A program made the translations under genes and the position numbers. The notes beneath the pieces were generated by a model. That model saw only the letters and a program-made list of their open reading frames with translations, did no database searches and was not told the DNA's origin. From Cryptosporangium minutisporangium (GTDB lineage: Bacteria > Actinomycetota > Actinomycetes > Mycobacteriales > Cryptosporangiaceae): a DNA stretch of 64,000 bases. Each line of letters starts with the position of its first letter. The first letter of the stretch is position 1. The stretch covers positions 62,001 to 126,000 of the forward strand of contig NZ_BAAAYN010000005.1 in NCBI RefSeq assembly GCF_039536245.1, read 5' to 3'. Positions 1 through 8,557 of the stretch are shown piece after piece.

Positions 1-708
1 CGCTGGCTCCAAGACGTCCGCTGCTTCCAACCGTCCACGGTGTCCCGGCGCCTGTTGGTCGTGGTCGGCTTCTACCGCGTCTGCGTCATCAAGTCCTGGC
101 CCACTCGCCAGCCGACTACGTCTGCCGGCCGCTCGTTCCACCCGAATCACCGACCTTAGGGCTCGGTCACCTGCAGTTCGAGGCGCTGCTCAAGACCGCC
201 AGGCGCTCGGCGAACCTCAACGACTTCGCGCTGATCGCCGTGCTCGGCCCCCTCGGCTTCCGGATCTTCGAAGCCACTCAAGCCGACATCGCCGACCTCG
301 GCGAAGAACACGCCACCGCGTCCTGCGCGTCCGCAGCAAAGAAGGCAAGGTCGTCCTCGTACCACTCCCACCCGCTGTTGGACGCGCGCTCGACCGTGCC
401 GTCGACGAACGCACCGCCAGGCCTATCCTGCGCAACACTCGCGGTGGCCCGATGGATCGGCACGCCGCGACCCGTCGGCTCAAGCCTCTCGCGACGACCG
501 CCGGAATCCGGATGCCCCGGACGCACCCGCACGTGCTCCGCCACACCCTCGTCACCACGATGCTCGACGCCGGCGTCAGCCTCCGCGACATCCAATTCGC
601 CGCCCGCCACGCCGATCCACGAACGACGATGCGCTACGACCGAGCCCGCAAGAACCTCGACCGGCACCCAACTACATCCTCGCCGCCTACATGGCGTCGG
701 GAACGTAA
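1..708 (+). pseudogene. Tyrosine recombinase/integrase, 5'-truncated by the window edge and frameshifted
   Basis: Remains of a phage/ICE-type tyrosine recombinase. Homology-like peptide runs through three frames: frame 1 from base 1 to about 90 (RWLQDVRCFQPSTVSRR), frame 3 from about 102 to 313 (HSPADYV, then GFRIFEA with the first catalytic Arg, then ADIADLGEEH), frame 2 from 314 to 667 (RGGPMDRHAATRR, HVLRHTLVTTMLDAG with the HxxR box, HADPRTTMRY with the catalytic Tyr), and frame 1 again for the last codons (NYILAAYMASGT) to the TAA at 706-708. At least three indels are therefore needed; the last is a missing base near 668-669. The active-site boxes are still readable, so decay looks recent. 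No att site could be identified. Sequencing error is a less likely alternative, because nearby genes are intact. Confidence 0.85.
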
Positions 709-810
709 CGCCCGCGCGCGACGCTGCCGACGAGAGTGCATGCTGCCAGCGGCCCGAGCCAGGAACGGTCAGGCGCCGCCGTGGGTTGGCAGGCCGAACC
801 ATAATCGACC

Positions 811-2139
811 ATGGGTTGTGTTGATGAAAATCCGAACGCTGTATGGGTGGCCGCTGAAACTTCGTTCAAACCGTTTTCGATCAAACCCCGCCGAGATAGG
901 CCAATCGGATGGTCTCTCCTGGATGATGCCGGTGGAGATTCGATCGGAGCCCGTACCTTAGCGGGACTTCTTGGTCGACTCGGCGCAGAAAGGATCGCCC
1001 GAAGATACCCGTTGTGGGTGCCGCCCGATGAGATCGACGGGCTGTGCCAGCGGCTAAAAGAATTGGTTGCGACAAGTTCATATTTCGACAAGGCTTGGAT
1101 TGTGCTGTCCGCCGGCGACCCATCACGTGATAACGACGAAGGTTACTTGTCGGCCCGAGGTTACGTCGCCCTGTTGACTCGCGCTCAACTCTCGGTTGCG
1201 GAGAATGTGGAGCACCCTCGGGACGCGATGCTGGATAATCGGCGGATCGTCCGCCCCGTGAGCGCAAACTTAGACATTGCCCGAACGGAGACTCTCGAAT
1301 ATCAAGGAGCTAGATATTCAGGGAATATGAGGGCGGCGCCCCTTCGCAATAACGAAGAACTCTTCACCATGCACCCCTCTACTGAATTCGGGGGCGTCAC
1401 CCGCTCGAAGTACTCCTATTACTGCCTCCTGAACCCTATTCATCGCGGGCGGTTTAGCAAGCCGTACATCTTCGCCCGGAATCTTTTCCTCGATCTCGAC
1501 TATCCTAGCCTTCATGCGAGCCTGCCCCTGCGGGCCGCGTTCGATAACAGAGTTCCAAAAGATCGCGCAGTTATGGATCAGACGACTCTCTTCGCTATCG
1601 GCCTGCCGCAGGGGGAGCCGGTCGGACTGACCCCAGGAATTGGGCGTTCTGGCTCCGCTCGGAGCACGTTGTTTGGCAGTAGGCACGCTGTAGTCCGCGT
1701 CGGGAGGACGGCGGTAGTCGACGTTGAAAAGCCCGTCACCAGGCTCCCAGAAGAGGTGCTCGACCTCCTTGGTCTCGACGCTGGCAGTCGAGTGATAGTA
1801 GAGTCCGCACACCTCACGCCTCAAGGCCCTACCGTTAATAGAATGACTTTGTGGCGGGAGCGGTCCCCCCTTCTTATAGCGCGCACTCAAACCGGTGTTC
1901 CCGACAATCAGGAACTGGTCGAGGATGAGGATTTCCCGGTCATCAGTCTCGACCTTGCTTCGCGACAGCAGCTAGGAGTATCTCAGGGAGCAGCGGTGTA
2001 TGTGCGACCTGCCGTAAGTAGCGTTCTAGCGCGCGAATTTACTGCGATGTCATTCATTCTTGTCGGCGCAATATTCTCGGCGGCCGCCCTGCAGAGCATC
2101 TCCCTTGCGCTCATATCCGCACTCATATACGTCGTTTGA
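811..2139 (+). CDS. Orphan 442-aa protein with C-terminal hydrophobic segment
   Basis: I do not recognise the family. The protein is mostly soluble and ends in a hydrophobic stretch (about residues 410-442, ILVGAIFSAAALQSISLALI) that could be one or two membrane helices, so it may be tail-anchored with the bulk in the cytoplasm. Two segments, RLPEEVLDLLGLDAGSRV and ISLDLASRQQLGVSQGAAV, resemble the short beta-hairpin signature of AbrB or double-psi-barrel domains; that is an inference from pattern only. Codon use is visibly more A/T-rich than the downstream steroid genes (AGA, ATA and TTA-type codons occur), which together with the adjoining dead integrase suggests acquired DNA. The ATG start at 811 has no strong ribosome-binding site and is uncertain. 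The gene converges on the 820-aa gene downstream. Confidence 0.6.
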   Translation: MGCVDENPNAVWVAAETSFKPFSIKPRRDRPIGWSLLDDAGGDSIGARTLAGLLGRLGAERIARRYPLWVPPDEIDGLCQRLKELVATSSYFDKAWIVLSAGDPSRDNDEGYLSARGYVALLTRAQLSVAENVEHPRDAMLDNRRIVRPVSANLDIARTETLEYQGARYSGNMRAAPLRNNEELFTMHPSTEFGGVTRSKYSYYCLLNPIHRGRFSKPYIFARNLFLDLDYPSLHASLPLRAAFDNRVPKDRAVMDQTTLFAIGLPQGEPVGLTPGIGRSGSARSTLFGSRHAVVRVGRTAVVDVEKPVTRLPEEVLDLLGLDAGSRVIVESAHLTPQGPTVNRMTLWRERSPLLIARTQTGVPDNQELVEDEDFPVISLDLASRQQLGVSQGAAVYVRPAVSSVLAREFTAMSFILVGAIFSAAALQSISLALISALIYVV

Positions 2140-2440
2140 CAATCTTTGTCCTTGCGGGTCGACTCCGCTAATTGTTTGGGAGCAGCAGGCATCAGTGCAG
2201 CGAAGCCTAAAACTCGTCCTATCAGCTTCTGCGGCACACGCACTGTCATGCCGCCATTGCGCCCGTGGGTGCTCGTGATCGGCTACGGCGCGTCATTCAG
2301 GCGCTGGAAGAGCCGATGGTTCTGCCAGCGGCCAGCGATCTTCAGGTACAAGGTGCTGTCCCGTACTCGACGAAGGCGTTCTTCCGCAGAACCGCCTCGG
2401 AGGCGGAGTTGCCTAGCAGGATCTCCGCCCGGAGGGCAGT
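2140..2440. other. Gap between convergent genes
   Basis: About 300 bases between the orphan 442-aa gene and the end of the HNH-like toxin gene. I see no convincing coding region: short frames here have shadow-like Arg/Ser-rich composition, and there is no clear terminator hairpin. In particular, I see no small immunity-type gene in the place where one would be expected after a toxin gene. Confidence 0.5.
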
Positions 2441-4903
2441 TCACCGTCCGGGATCGTCCTGTCGGGTACCGCGTGCTGCCTGCCCGGTCAGGCGCGCGCC
2501 GACCCCCGGCGGTAGCAGGGGTGCTATCTCGAGCCCGGGCGGCAGCAGGGGCGCCGTCTCGAGGCCTCGGAGGGCATTCTGTTCAGCGAGTAGCGTCTGA
2601 ATAAGTTCCTGCAGTTCGGTGGCGAGGGCGACTTCGCGTCGCCGGAGTTCCTGCAGCACGTCCGTAGGAATGTTCCGGCCAGGGATTCCTTCCCACTCGG
2701 CGAACGTGCGGCTGCCGCGCCTTGTATTGACCTCGACGCTGACGGCCATCAAGTTCGGTCTGTAGTTGAGGACACGCGCTTGATTCGCTGGCGTCAACTG
2801 GGGGAAGCCGAAGAACTGGCGGAGGCGTTCGACGGCGACGATGTGATCGACCGTCGCGGGGTTTTTCGCCGACACGATAATTCCTGGCACGATCGGATCG
2901 GGCGAGCCTTCCGGGAGCTCGCGACGCGCCCATGCTGTGAGTTCAGCATCGGATGGGCCGCGTCGCCAGAAGACGTCGTACTCCTGACCTTCGCGAGTCA
3001 GTATCGAACGGGAGCCGCGTCCACCGCGGGCACGGGGTAGCTCGTCAAGGTCGGGAGCGCGCGAGACGTCCCGGCTGATGGCGTCCAGGTCGACCTCTCC
3101 ATACCCCGTGGTCACGGCGTCAGGGTCGGTGACGACCTCGGTCATGGCCGTCTGGGTGGCATCCCGGACAGTGCCTCGGTTTGCGGTAGCTCGCTGTTCT
3201 GGGGTGAGCCTGAACTTCTCGATGGTTTCGGGCTGCCGGTTGGTGGCACGGTGACGTCGAGCGCCCGGGTCCTGAGCGGCCGCCTTGCTTCGGGCGCTCA
3301 TCTGCTGCGGCGTCAACGGCCTGGTTGCCGGGGGCAAATCAGTCGGGGATACCGACCGTGGCCTGGGAGGGGTGCCGTTCGCTTGGTCGGCCAGATCGAG
3401 ACGATCCGATAGGCGTTTAAAACCCCCCGGGCTCTCCGCGGCGATGGAGTGGTCGTCGAAGGTCCGAGGGGAGCGGTCGAGCTCCAGACCAGACGCTGCC
3501 GATAGCCGCCGCGGGGCCGGTGGGAGGGTTCTCAGCAGCCGGCGGGCGTCCCTTGTCAAGCCAACGGCGGACAGTAGCGCACCAGCGACGGCTATGCCTG
3601 TGGCGGCGCCCGTTGGTGGCTCTGCGAAATGGTCGTCGGACGCTCGGAAGGTGGAGGCGTCGGCCGCGAGCGCCTGTTCGTATTCGCGAAGTAGTTCGAC
3701 ACCGATTTGGACGCCGGAGAGAGCTAGGTCGAGTGCCCCGACGACGACTGCACCCACCGGTCCGGTGAACGTGAGCGTCAGCGCGAGCAGCAGAACCTGA
3801 GCGGCTCCTATGACCGCGTCAGTTCGAGTGCGTCCGAGTTGGTGGCCGAGATCGACGGCGAAAGCCGCGAATCCTGGAATCGATTCCAGGCCGAGGCTGC
3901 GCGCGGCGGCCAGCACCAACGGGGAATATGTCCAGGCGTCATCCGCGTCATCGCCAGTGGTCAGGCGCTGCTTCAGTTCTCGGGTCGCGTCCGTGGCCCG
4001 CCGTATCTGGGCTTGGATCGCGGTGTTCCCGCGGTACCCGGACTCTGCGTAGGCCTCGAGCAGGTCTCGTGTCTGGGGATGGAGGGCGAGCGCGGCGAGC
4101 AGGTCGGCGATGTCGGCGGCGGTCGGTCCGCTGCGGCCCGCGGCGCCGTCTCGTGGGTCGAGTGGGTCCAGACTGCCGTCTTCTAGACCGCGGCGTTCAT
4201 CCGCGATAGCGGTGAGCAGCATCGCGCGGCCGATCCGGGGTTCGGGTTCCGTGTCTGCGGCCTGACGGGGCGCCCCTGGTCCGGGGGTTCCGCCGGGTAG
4301 CGACTTGTCGGTCGTGGCTGGGACTCCGCCGTCGGGGGCCGGTGCGACGCCCGATCCGGCCTCTGGCGTCGCTTCGTCTCCGACGCCGAACGGGCTGGCG
4401 TTCTCGGCGACTTCGTTCGGTTCGTCCGGACCGCGGGGGGTGCCGCCGGGCAATACCTCGGTACGCGCCTCCGCGTCCCGAGCTCGTCCGAGTATGCGTC
4501 GCGCGCTGGTGCTCAGTCGGTCATCGGCGCCATCGCGTGCGAACCGGTGCGCGAGCTGCAGCAACTGGGCCTCTTGCTCGGCGAGCAGGAGCGCTGTCGT
4601 CCTCCGTAACGCGGGACGGAGCGCATCGAGCACGAGATGCAGATCGGCGTTGAAGAGGCGGAGTTTCAGCTCGACATTGGTCCAGGACCAGTCGTACGAA
4701 GCCGAACTCGGATCGTCCGGATAGACAAGCAGAATAGCGTTCTGCCCCATGCGACCGACTTGCCAGCCACTAACCGGACGCAATCGAGACGGCGCGGCCC
4801 ATCCCGGAAGTGCACTGTCGTTCAGGGCCGAGCCCTGCGCGATGAGGGCCTGGTGGAACGCGCTCAGCCGCTTGGCCGCGTTGGTCAGTGGAGAATCGGC
4901 CAT
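2441..4903 (-). CDS. Putative effector with C-terminal HNH-like nuclease domain (820 aa)
   Basis: Large multi-part protein. Residues 1-150 are helical; 150-230 are a low-complexity Pro/Gly/Glu linker; about 340-420 carries a hydrophobic segment (VLLLALTLTFTGPVGAVVVG) flanked by helices; 430-600 is another disordered linker. The C-terminal part holds a signature typical of HNH-fold polymorphic-toxin nucleases: Asp686-His687 in VDHIVAVERL, then LTPANQARVLNYRPNL, then VNTRRGSRTFAEWEG. The arrangement of DH, N-x-x-N-L, N-x-x-x-G-S and W suggests a metal-dependent DNase or RNase (inference). The tail has a tandem LExAPLLPPG repeat. The ATG lies 5 nt after the 104-aa gene with no clear ribosome-binding site, so translation is probably coupled. 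No secretion signal or cognate immunity gene is evident. Membrane-passing or delivery of the C-terminal domain is a guess. Confidence 0.6.
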   Translation of the reverse strand: MADSPLTNAAKRLSAFHQALIAQGSALNDSALPGWAAPSRLRPVSGWQVGRMGQNAILLVYPDDPSSASYDWSWTNVELKLRLFNADLHLVLDALRPALRRTTALLLAEQEAQLLQLAHRFARDGADDRLSTSARRILGRARDAEARTEVLPGGTPRGPDEPNEVAENASPFGVGDEATPEAGSGVAPAPDGGVPATTDKSLPGGTPGPGAPRQAADTEPEPRIGRAMLLTAIADERRGLEDGSLDPLDPRDGAAGRSGPTAADIADLLAALALHPQTRDLLEAYAESGYRGNTAIQAQIRRATDATRELKQRLTTGDDADDAWTYSPLVLAAARSLGLESIPGFAAFAVDLGHQLGRTRTDAVIGAAQVLLLALTLTFTGPVGAVVVGALDLALSGVQIGVELLREYEQALAADASTFRASDDHFAEPPTGAATGIAVAGALLSAVGLTRDARRLLRTLPPAPRRLSAASGLELDRSPRTFDDHSIAAESPGGFKRLSDRLDLADQANGTPPRPRSVSPTDLPPATRPLTPQQMSARSKAAAQDPGARRHRATNRQPETIEKFRLTPEQRATANRGTVRDATQTAMTEVVTDPDAVTTGYGEVDLDAISRDVSRAPDLDELPRARGGRGSRSILTREGQEYDVFWRRGPSDAELTAWARRELPEGSPDPIVPGIIVSAKNPATVDHIVAVERLRQFFGFPQLTPANQARVLNYRPNLMAVSVEVNTRRGSRTFAEWEGIPGRNIPTDVLQELRRREVALATELQELIQTLLAEQNALRGLETAPLLPPGLEIAPLLPPGVGARLTGQAARGTRQDDPGR
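2505..2563. repeat. Two tandem imperfect units of about 30 bp inside the 820-aa gene
   Basis: Adjacent units at 2505-2533 and 2534-2563, both of the form CCCGG(G)CGG-AGCAGGGG-TCTCGAG. On the minus strand they encode a repeated LExAPLLPPG peptide near the C-terminus of the 820-aa protein, just after the nuclease-like domain. Confidence 0.8.
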
Positions 4904-4908
4904 CGCAG

Positions 4909-5223
4909 TCAGAAGGTGTCGGCGAGATGCTCCGCGAGTGCGGTGTCCAATCGGCGAGCAGCCTGCTCGGTGGCCGTGGCGCGCGACCAGCCGCGTGCGA
5001 CGGAGAGAACGCTGGCGGCGCGTGCCGGCGAGGAGGACCTGCTGCTACGAGCAGATGCTCGCGGCTGTGCTCGCAGCAGTTCCATCACGTCGCGCACATC
5101 TTGGTCACTGGGCTCTCCATCGGCCAGCGGCGCGAGGGCGGAGACCGCCTCTTTCCTCCGCTTTTCGACGTGGTCAGCATCGGCCGAGTTGCCGGTACTC
5201 CTGCTGCTGACTCTGAGTCTCAA
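4909..5223 (-). CDS. Small helical protein of the 973/104/820-aa cassette
   Basis: A 104-aa protein of unknown family, rich in Ala, Arg, Ser and Glu, predicted helical, with no motifs I recognise. Start: TTG at 5223, chosen because a strong GGAGG sits 7 nt upstream. It lies 30 nt after the 973-aa gene and 5 nt before the 820-aa gene, so the three are almost certainly one transcript. By position it could be a chaperone, adaptor or immunity factor for the large proteins; nothing in the sequence decides between these. Confidence 0.65.
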   Translation of the reverse strand: MRLRVSSRSTGNSADADHVEKRRKEAVSALAPLADGEPSDQDVRDVMELLRAQPRASARSSRSSSPARAASVLSVARGWSRATATEQAARRLDTALAEHLADTF

Positions 5224-5253
5224 CTCGGTACCTCCTTCTGATACAGCAACTAG

Positions 5254-8175
5254 TCAGGGGTGTGGCGCGTCGGATTCGTCCGTGTCGACAAGGTTCGCGA
5301 AGGAGGGGTCAGCCGAGACAATCGACACGCGGTCGACGTCTGGATCGCCGAGCCTCCCGGCGTCGAGCAACAACCGGCGACGTTCGTTGTCTAGCTCGTT
5401 CCGGCGGACGACTTCGCGTTCGCGGAGTACGTCGATGTACCGATGAAGCCGCTTGAACGGCTCGAGTAGCGGTGTGGCGCCCGACGCAAGGCTGAGGACG
5501 ACGTTGTCGGTCTCCAGCGGTACAAGCCGACCGCTCTCCCGGAGCACGATCCACTCGTGGTATGCCGCACGAACCGCTTGTCGCTGAACTTCAGTCAGAG
5601 CGCCCCAATCAATCGCGTCGCGCAGCGTCCTCGCCAGCTCTGGGACGACCTGCTGCATCTGGCGCAGCGCGGGCTCGGTGAAGGTCGCTGGCTCGTCGGT
5701 GGCTGCCGGCAGCGGCTTGGTGGCCCGCGTCAATCGAATGTGCGGGTCCTCCAACTCAGTTGAGGCGCGGACGACGACGTTGAGGCGCGCGTCGTCGGCC
5801 GGAACCCCGTCGATCCAAAGACGGACGCCGAGAGCGTCAAGTGCGCCGCCTGGAGTCGAGGTGGCTCGAGGCCATTCATCCTCGGGCTTCCCGTCGACCG
5901 CCACTAGCCACTCCCTGCGCGAATCTCGGTACACCAACGTCAAGTCGTCGTGGAGCGACCGAGGGGATACGGCCACGGCTTGGCGCACGGTCACGCCAGC
6001 GCTCTTGGACGGCTCGACCCGCGTATCGAAACGGGTATATGCCGCTCGGAGCCACGCTAGAGCTTGATGGGTGTTCGCCAAGCGCGGATCATCGCGGAGC
6101 CGATACACCGCGCAGTTGAAGAGGTAGCCGATCGGGCCAATGGGGTCGATAACCTGCGTGAGCGCGCGTTCACTGCCTGCCACGGGCAGGAACGCCCCAT
6201 CGACCTCGAGCGGCGTCGGCATCGTCCCGGCCGGTGGCCGGGCATCCGGGACGAAGACCCACTGGGTTGGAACGAGTCGCCTGTTGTAGCGCTGCATGCG
6301 CTGGTCGAAGTCCTCGGCCCGCCAGATCGCTCGCATGTAATGCAGAATGTTCCGCCGGATGTGGGCGATCAGGGCGTCGACCTGATGATTGCGGCGTGCC
6401 GCGTCCGATACTCGAGCGGCTCGTCGCTCTAGGTCGCGCTCGTGATACTGCTGCCCTGAGGCGAGGAAGTTGGGCATGGTGCCCTGGCCGGTGTAGCTGC
6501 GGTAGTTGTCGGTGGCCCGGATCGCCGCCAACGCGGATTCTTGGAATGCATCGCTGTCCGGGAGACCCATGTTGGGCGGCTCCTTGCGCACGGCGCTGAG
6601 TACGCCGGCAAGGCCAGGGTCGAGGAGGGATGACACCAGAACGTCACCATTGCGCGCGATCCACGCCTCGTCGATGGCTGAGGCGGGGGGAAGAGCCTCC
6701 GGGACAAGAACCACCGAGTGCACCTCGGCAATCCGGGTGGACACCCAGAATCGCTGCTGGAGGCGGTGATAGAGGTAGGTGACGGCGAGTTCGTCGTTGG
6801 GGTTGGTTAGCTCGGAGGACCGAGACACCTCGTAGGTGTTCTCGGACTCAGTCGAGACGGTGACCTTGGTGTCCCGCTTCATTCGGCTGGCGGTCTTGCT
6901 CATCACCTCGTTGAGTCGGTTCTTGGTGTCACGGCTGCTGCCGGCCTGTTCCGAGGCCATGCCTCCAGAGACTTTCGCCTGGACGAATGGTCCGTAGCCG
7001 CCGCTGACCTCCGCCTCCGCGTGCGTGTTCAGCTTATTCGAGGCTTCCCGGACCACCTCCGCGGTGTCCTTGGTGGTAATGCCGGACTCAGTCGTCCTCT
7101 CGTACGACGAGCTTTCTTCCGAACCGTGGGAGACCTTGGTGCGCGTGGTGACCTTCACGCTGACCTTCTGCGATTCGCGAGGACCGAGCGGAATCGACTT
7201 CACCAGTTCGCCGCGGCCGTACGCGAGCAGCGTCCAAGACTGTCGGTGCACCACCTGCAGCCCGAACAACACTTCGTCCAGAGGAATCGGGTCGAAACTA
7301 TAGTCGTCACCCGTGTCACCAGTCGGAATTCCTGCTTTGACGAAGTGGTTGTCGAACAGCGTGTCGTTGACCTCCTCCCAGAAGTCTCCGGAAAGGAACT
7401 CATCGAGCGTCGCTAAGTCTTTCGTGGTGAGGTACGTGATGGCCGCGTCCTGAACGCGGTCCTGCAAAATCAAATAGATGCAGTAGGCGTAGTAATCATT
7501 TGGGGCGATGCCGGAGAGGTCCTTGAACTCCTGCTGAGCGATTGCGGTCGGACTGTAAGTCTGTAGTTGGTTGTACGCGCGTACGGCGCACACGCCGTAC
7601 CACCAGCTGAACAGCGAAGCCCCCAAGCTACCGACGTAGGATGACTCGACCGTGACTCCGCCTGCGCGGGCGAGCCCTTCCGCCAAGAGGGCGAAGTTGT
7701 CCACCGTCCGTCGGACCGTTTCAGCGAAGGTCGCCAGGCGGGGCTGGACTGGGCGCAGCGGTTCGGACGAGCCGTACCGACGCGGATCGATGTAGGGATC
7801 GTCGAGGTTACGTAGTAAGACGTATTCGTCGAAGTCGTAGGTGGCGTCTGCGGCGGTGTCCAAACCAGCGAGCGCCGAGCCAACGTTGCTCTCAAGGCCG
7901 AGTAACTCGGCAAGGTGACCCTCGAAGGCATCCGCCTCCTGTGGCGCCGGCGATGCCGCACCGTCTGGGCTCGTCGGGGTTAGTGGCGTTGGGTCGGTGC
8001 TGCGGACAAGCCCCACCGGCCCGAACATCAGACCTGTGATCTCCGCGCCGTCGCCCGGAATCACCGGTAAGCGGGCCGTGAGGGGTGTGGTCCCTACAGG
8101 AGTCTGCAGGGTCGGGGGCCCTCCCTGCGGTACGAGGTCTTTTGTCGTCCGCGACGAACGACCGTTCTTGGCCAC
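5254..8175 (-). CDS. Large unknown protein (973 aa), first gene of the putative effector cassette
   Basis: No recognised family. Visible parts: a Pro/Thr-rich N-terminus of about 110 residues with no signal peptide; an acidic, aromatic domain (about 115-300, with FSWWYGVCAVRAYNQLQ and NDYYAYCIYLILQD); a conserved-looking stretch LLAYGRGELVKSIPLGPRES; then about 330-470 an unusual run of alternating polar residues (KVSVKVTTRTKVSHGSEESS, TKVTVSTESENTYEVSRSS) that could form long amphipathic beta-strands, with an Ala/Gly-rich helix between; then a Trp/Arg-rich C-terminal half. The alternating pattern recalls beta-hairpins of pore-forming or fibrous proteins (inference only). GTG at 8175 is preferred because GGGGG lies 6 nt upstream; a TTG at 8181 is the alternative. 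It leads the three-gene unit ending in the HNH-like protein. Confidence 0.65.
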   Translation of the reverse strand: MAKNGRSSRTTKDLVPQGGPPTLQTPVGTTPLTARLPVIPGDGAEITGLMFGPVGLVRSTDPTPLTPTSPDGAASPAPQEADAFEGHLAELLGLESNVGSALAGLDTAADATYDFDEYVLLRNLDDPYIDPRRYGSSEPLRPVQPRLATFAETVRRTVDNFALLAEGLARAGGVTVESSYVGSLGASLFSWWYGVCAVRAYNQLQTYSPTAIAQQEFKDLSGIAPNDYYAYCIYLILQDRVQDAAITYLTTKDLATLDEFLSGDFWEEVNDTLFDNHFVKAGIPTGDTGDDYSFDPIPLDEVLFGLQVVHRQSWTLLAYGRGELVKSIPLGPRESQKVSVKVTTRTKVSHGSEESSSYERTTESGITTKDTAEVVREASNKLNTHAEAEVSGGYGPFVQAKVSGGMASEQAGSSRDTKNRLNEVMSKTASRMKRDTKVTVSTESENTYEVSRSSELTNPNDELAVTYLYHRLQQRFWVSTRIAEVHSVVLVPEALPPASAIDEAWIARNGDVLVSSLLDPGLAGVLSAVRKEPPNMGLPDSDAFQESALAAIRATDNYRSYTGQGTMPNFLASGQQYHERDLERRAARVSDAARRNHQVDALIAHIRRNILHYMRAIWRAEDFDQRMQRYNRRLVPTQWVFVPDARPPAGTMPTPLEVDGAFLPVAGSERALTQVIDPIGPIGYLFNCAVYRLRDDPRLANTHQALAWLRAAYTRFDTRVEPSKSAGVTVRQAVAVSPRSLHDDLTLVYRDSRREWLVAVDGKPEDEWPRATSTPGGALDALGVRLWIDGVPADDARLNVVVRASTELEDPHIRLTRATKPLPAATDEPATFTEPALRQMQQVVPELARTLRDAIDWGALTEVQRQAVRAAYHEWIVLRESGRLVPLETDNVVLSLASGATPLLEPFKRLHRYIDVLREREVVRRNELDNERRRLLLDAGRLGDPDVDRVSIVSADPSFANLVDTDESDAPHP

Positions 8176-8181
8176 CGGCAA

Positions 8182-8557
8182 CCCCCTGTCGTCCAGGTTG
8201 TCTTACTGTCGCAGATCAAGAATCGGCTCGTCATCGGTCTGTTCGGGAGACCTGCCTCGTTCTTGCGGCGCGCATTACGCAAAGGGTGCTCCAACGGCAG
8301 CTTCTCAATGGACGAATGCGCAACCGGACGTACCGGTCCAGTAGCCGACCAACTTGGCGGTTTACTCATGGCACGGACGTAGCATCCTTCCGCTCGTTTT
8401 CTAATGCCGCGTACTGTGAGTATCGGCATGCGTTCGTTCAGCGAGCTGGATGCGCGGAACCCGAGGAATAGGTCTGTGACAAGTGCACCTGCGGCCGCAA
8501 CGGGCGCACCGGCCGGGACCTCGGGAAGTGGGGGCGAGAACCAGGCCGCCGACCCGA
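8182..8557. other. Upstream region of the effector cassette; no clear gene
   Basis: About 375 bases between the start of the 973-aa gene and the glutaredoxin-like frame. It must contain the cassette promoter, but I could not identify convincing -35/-10 boxes. The plus-strand frame from a GTG at 8476 (VTSAPAAATGAPAG...) has a coding-like composition and may be the original N-terminus of the glutaredoxin-like gene, displaced by a frameshift. Confidence 0.4.
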
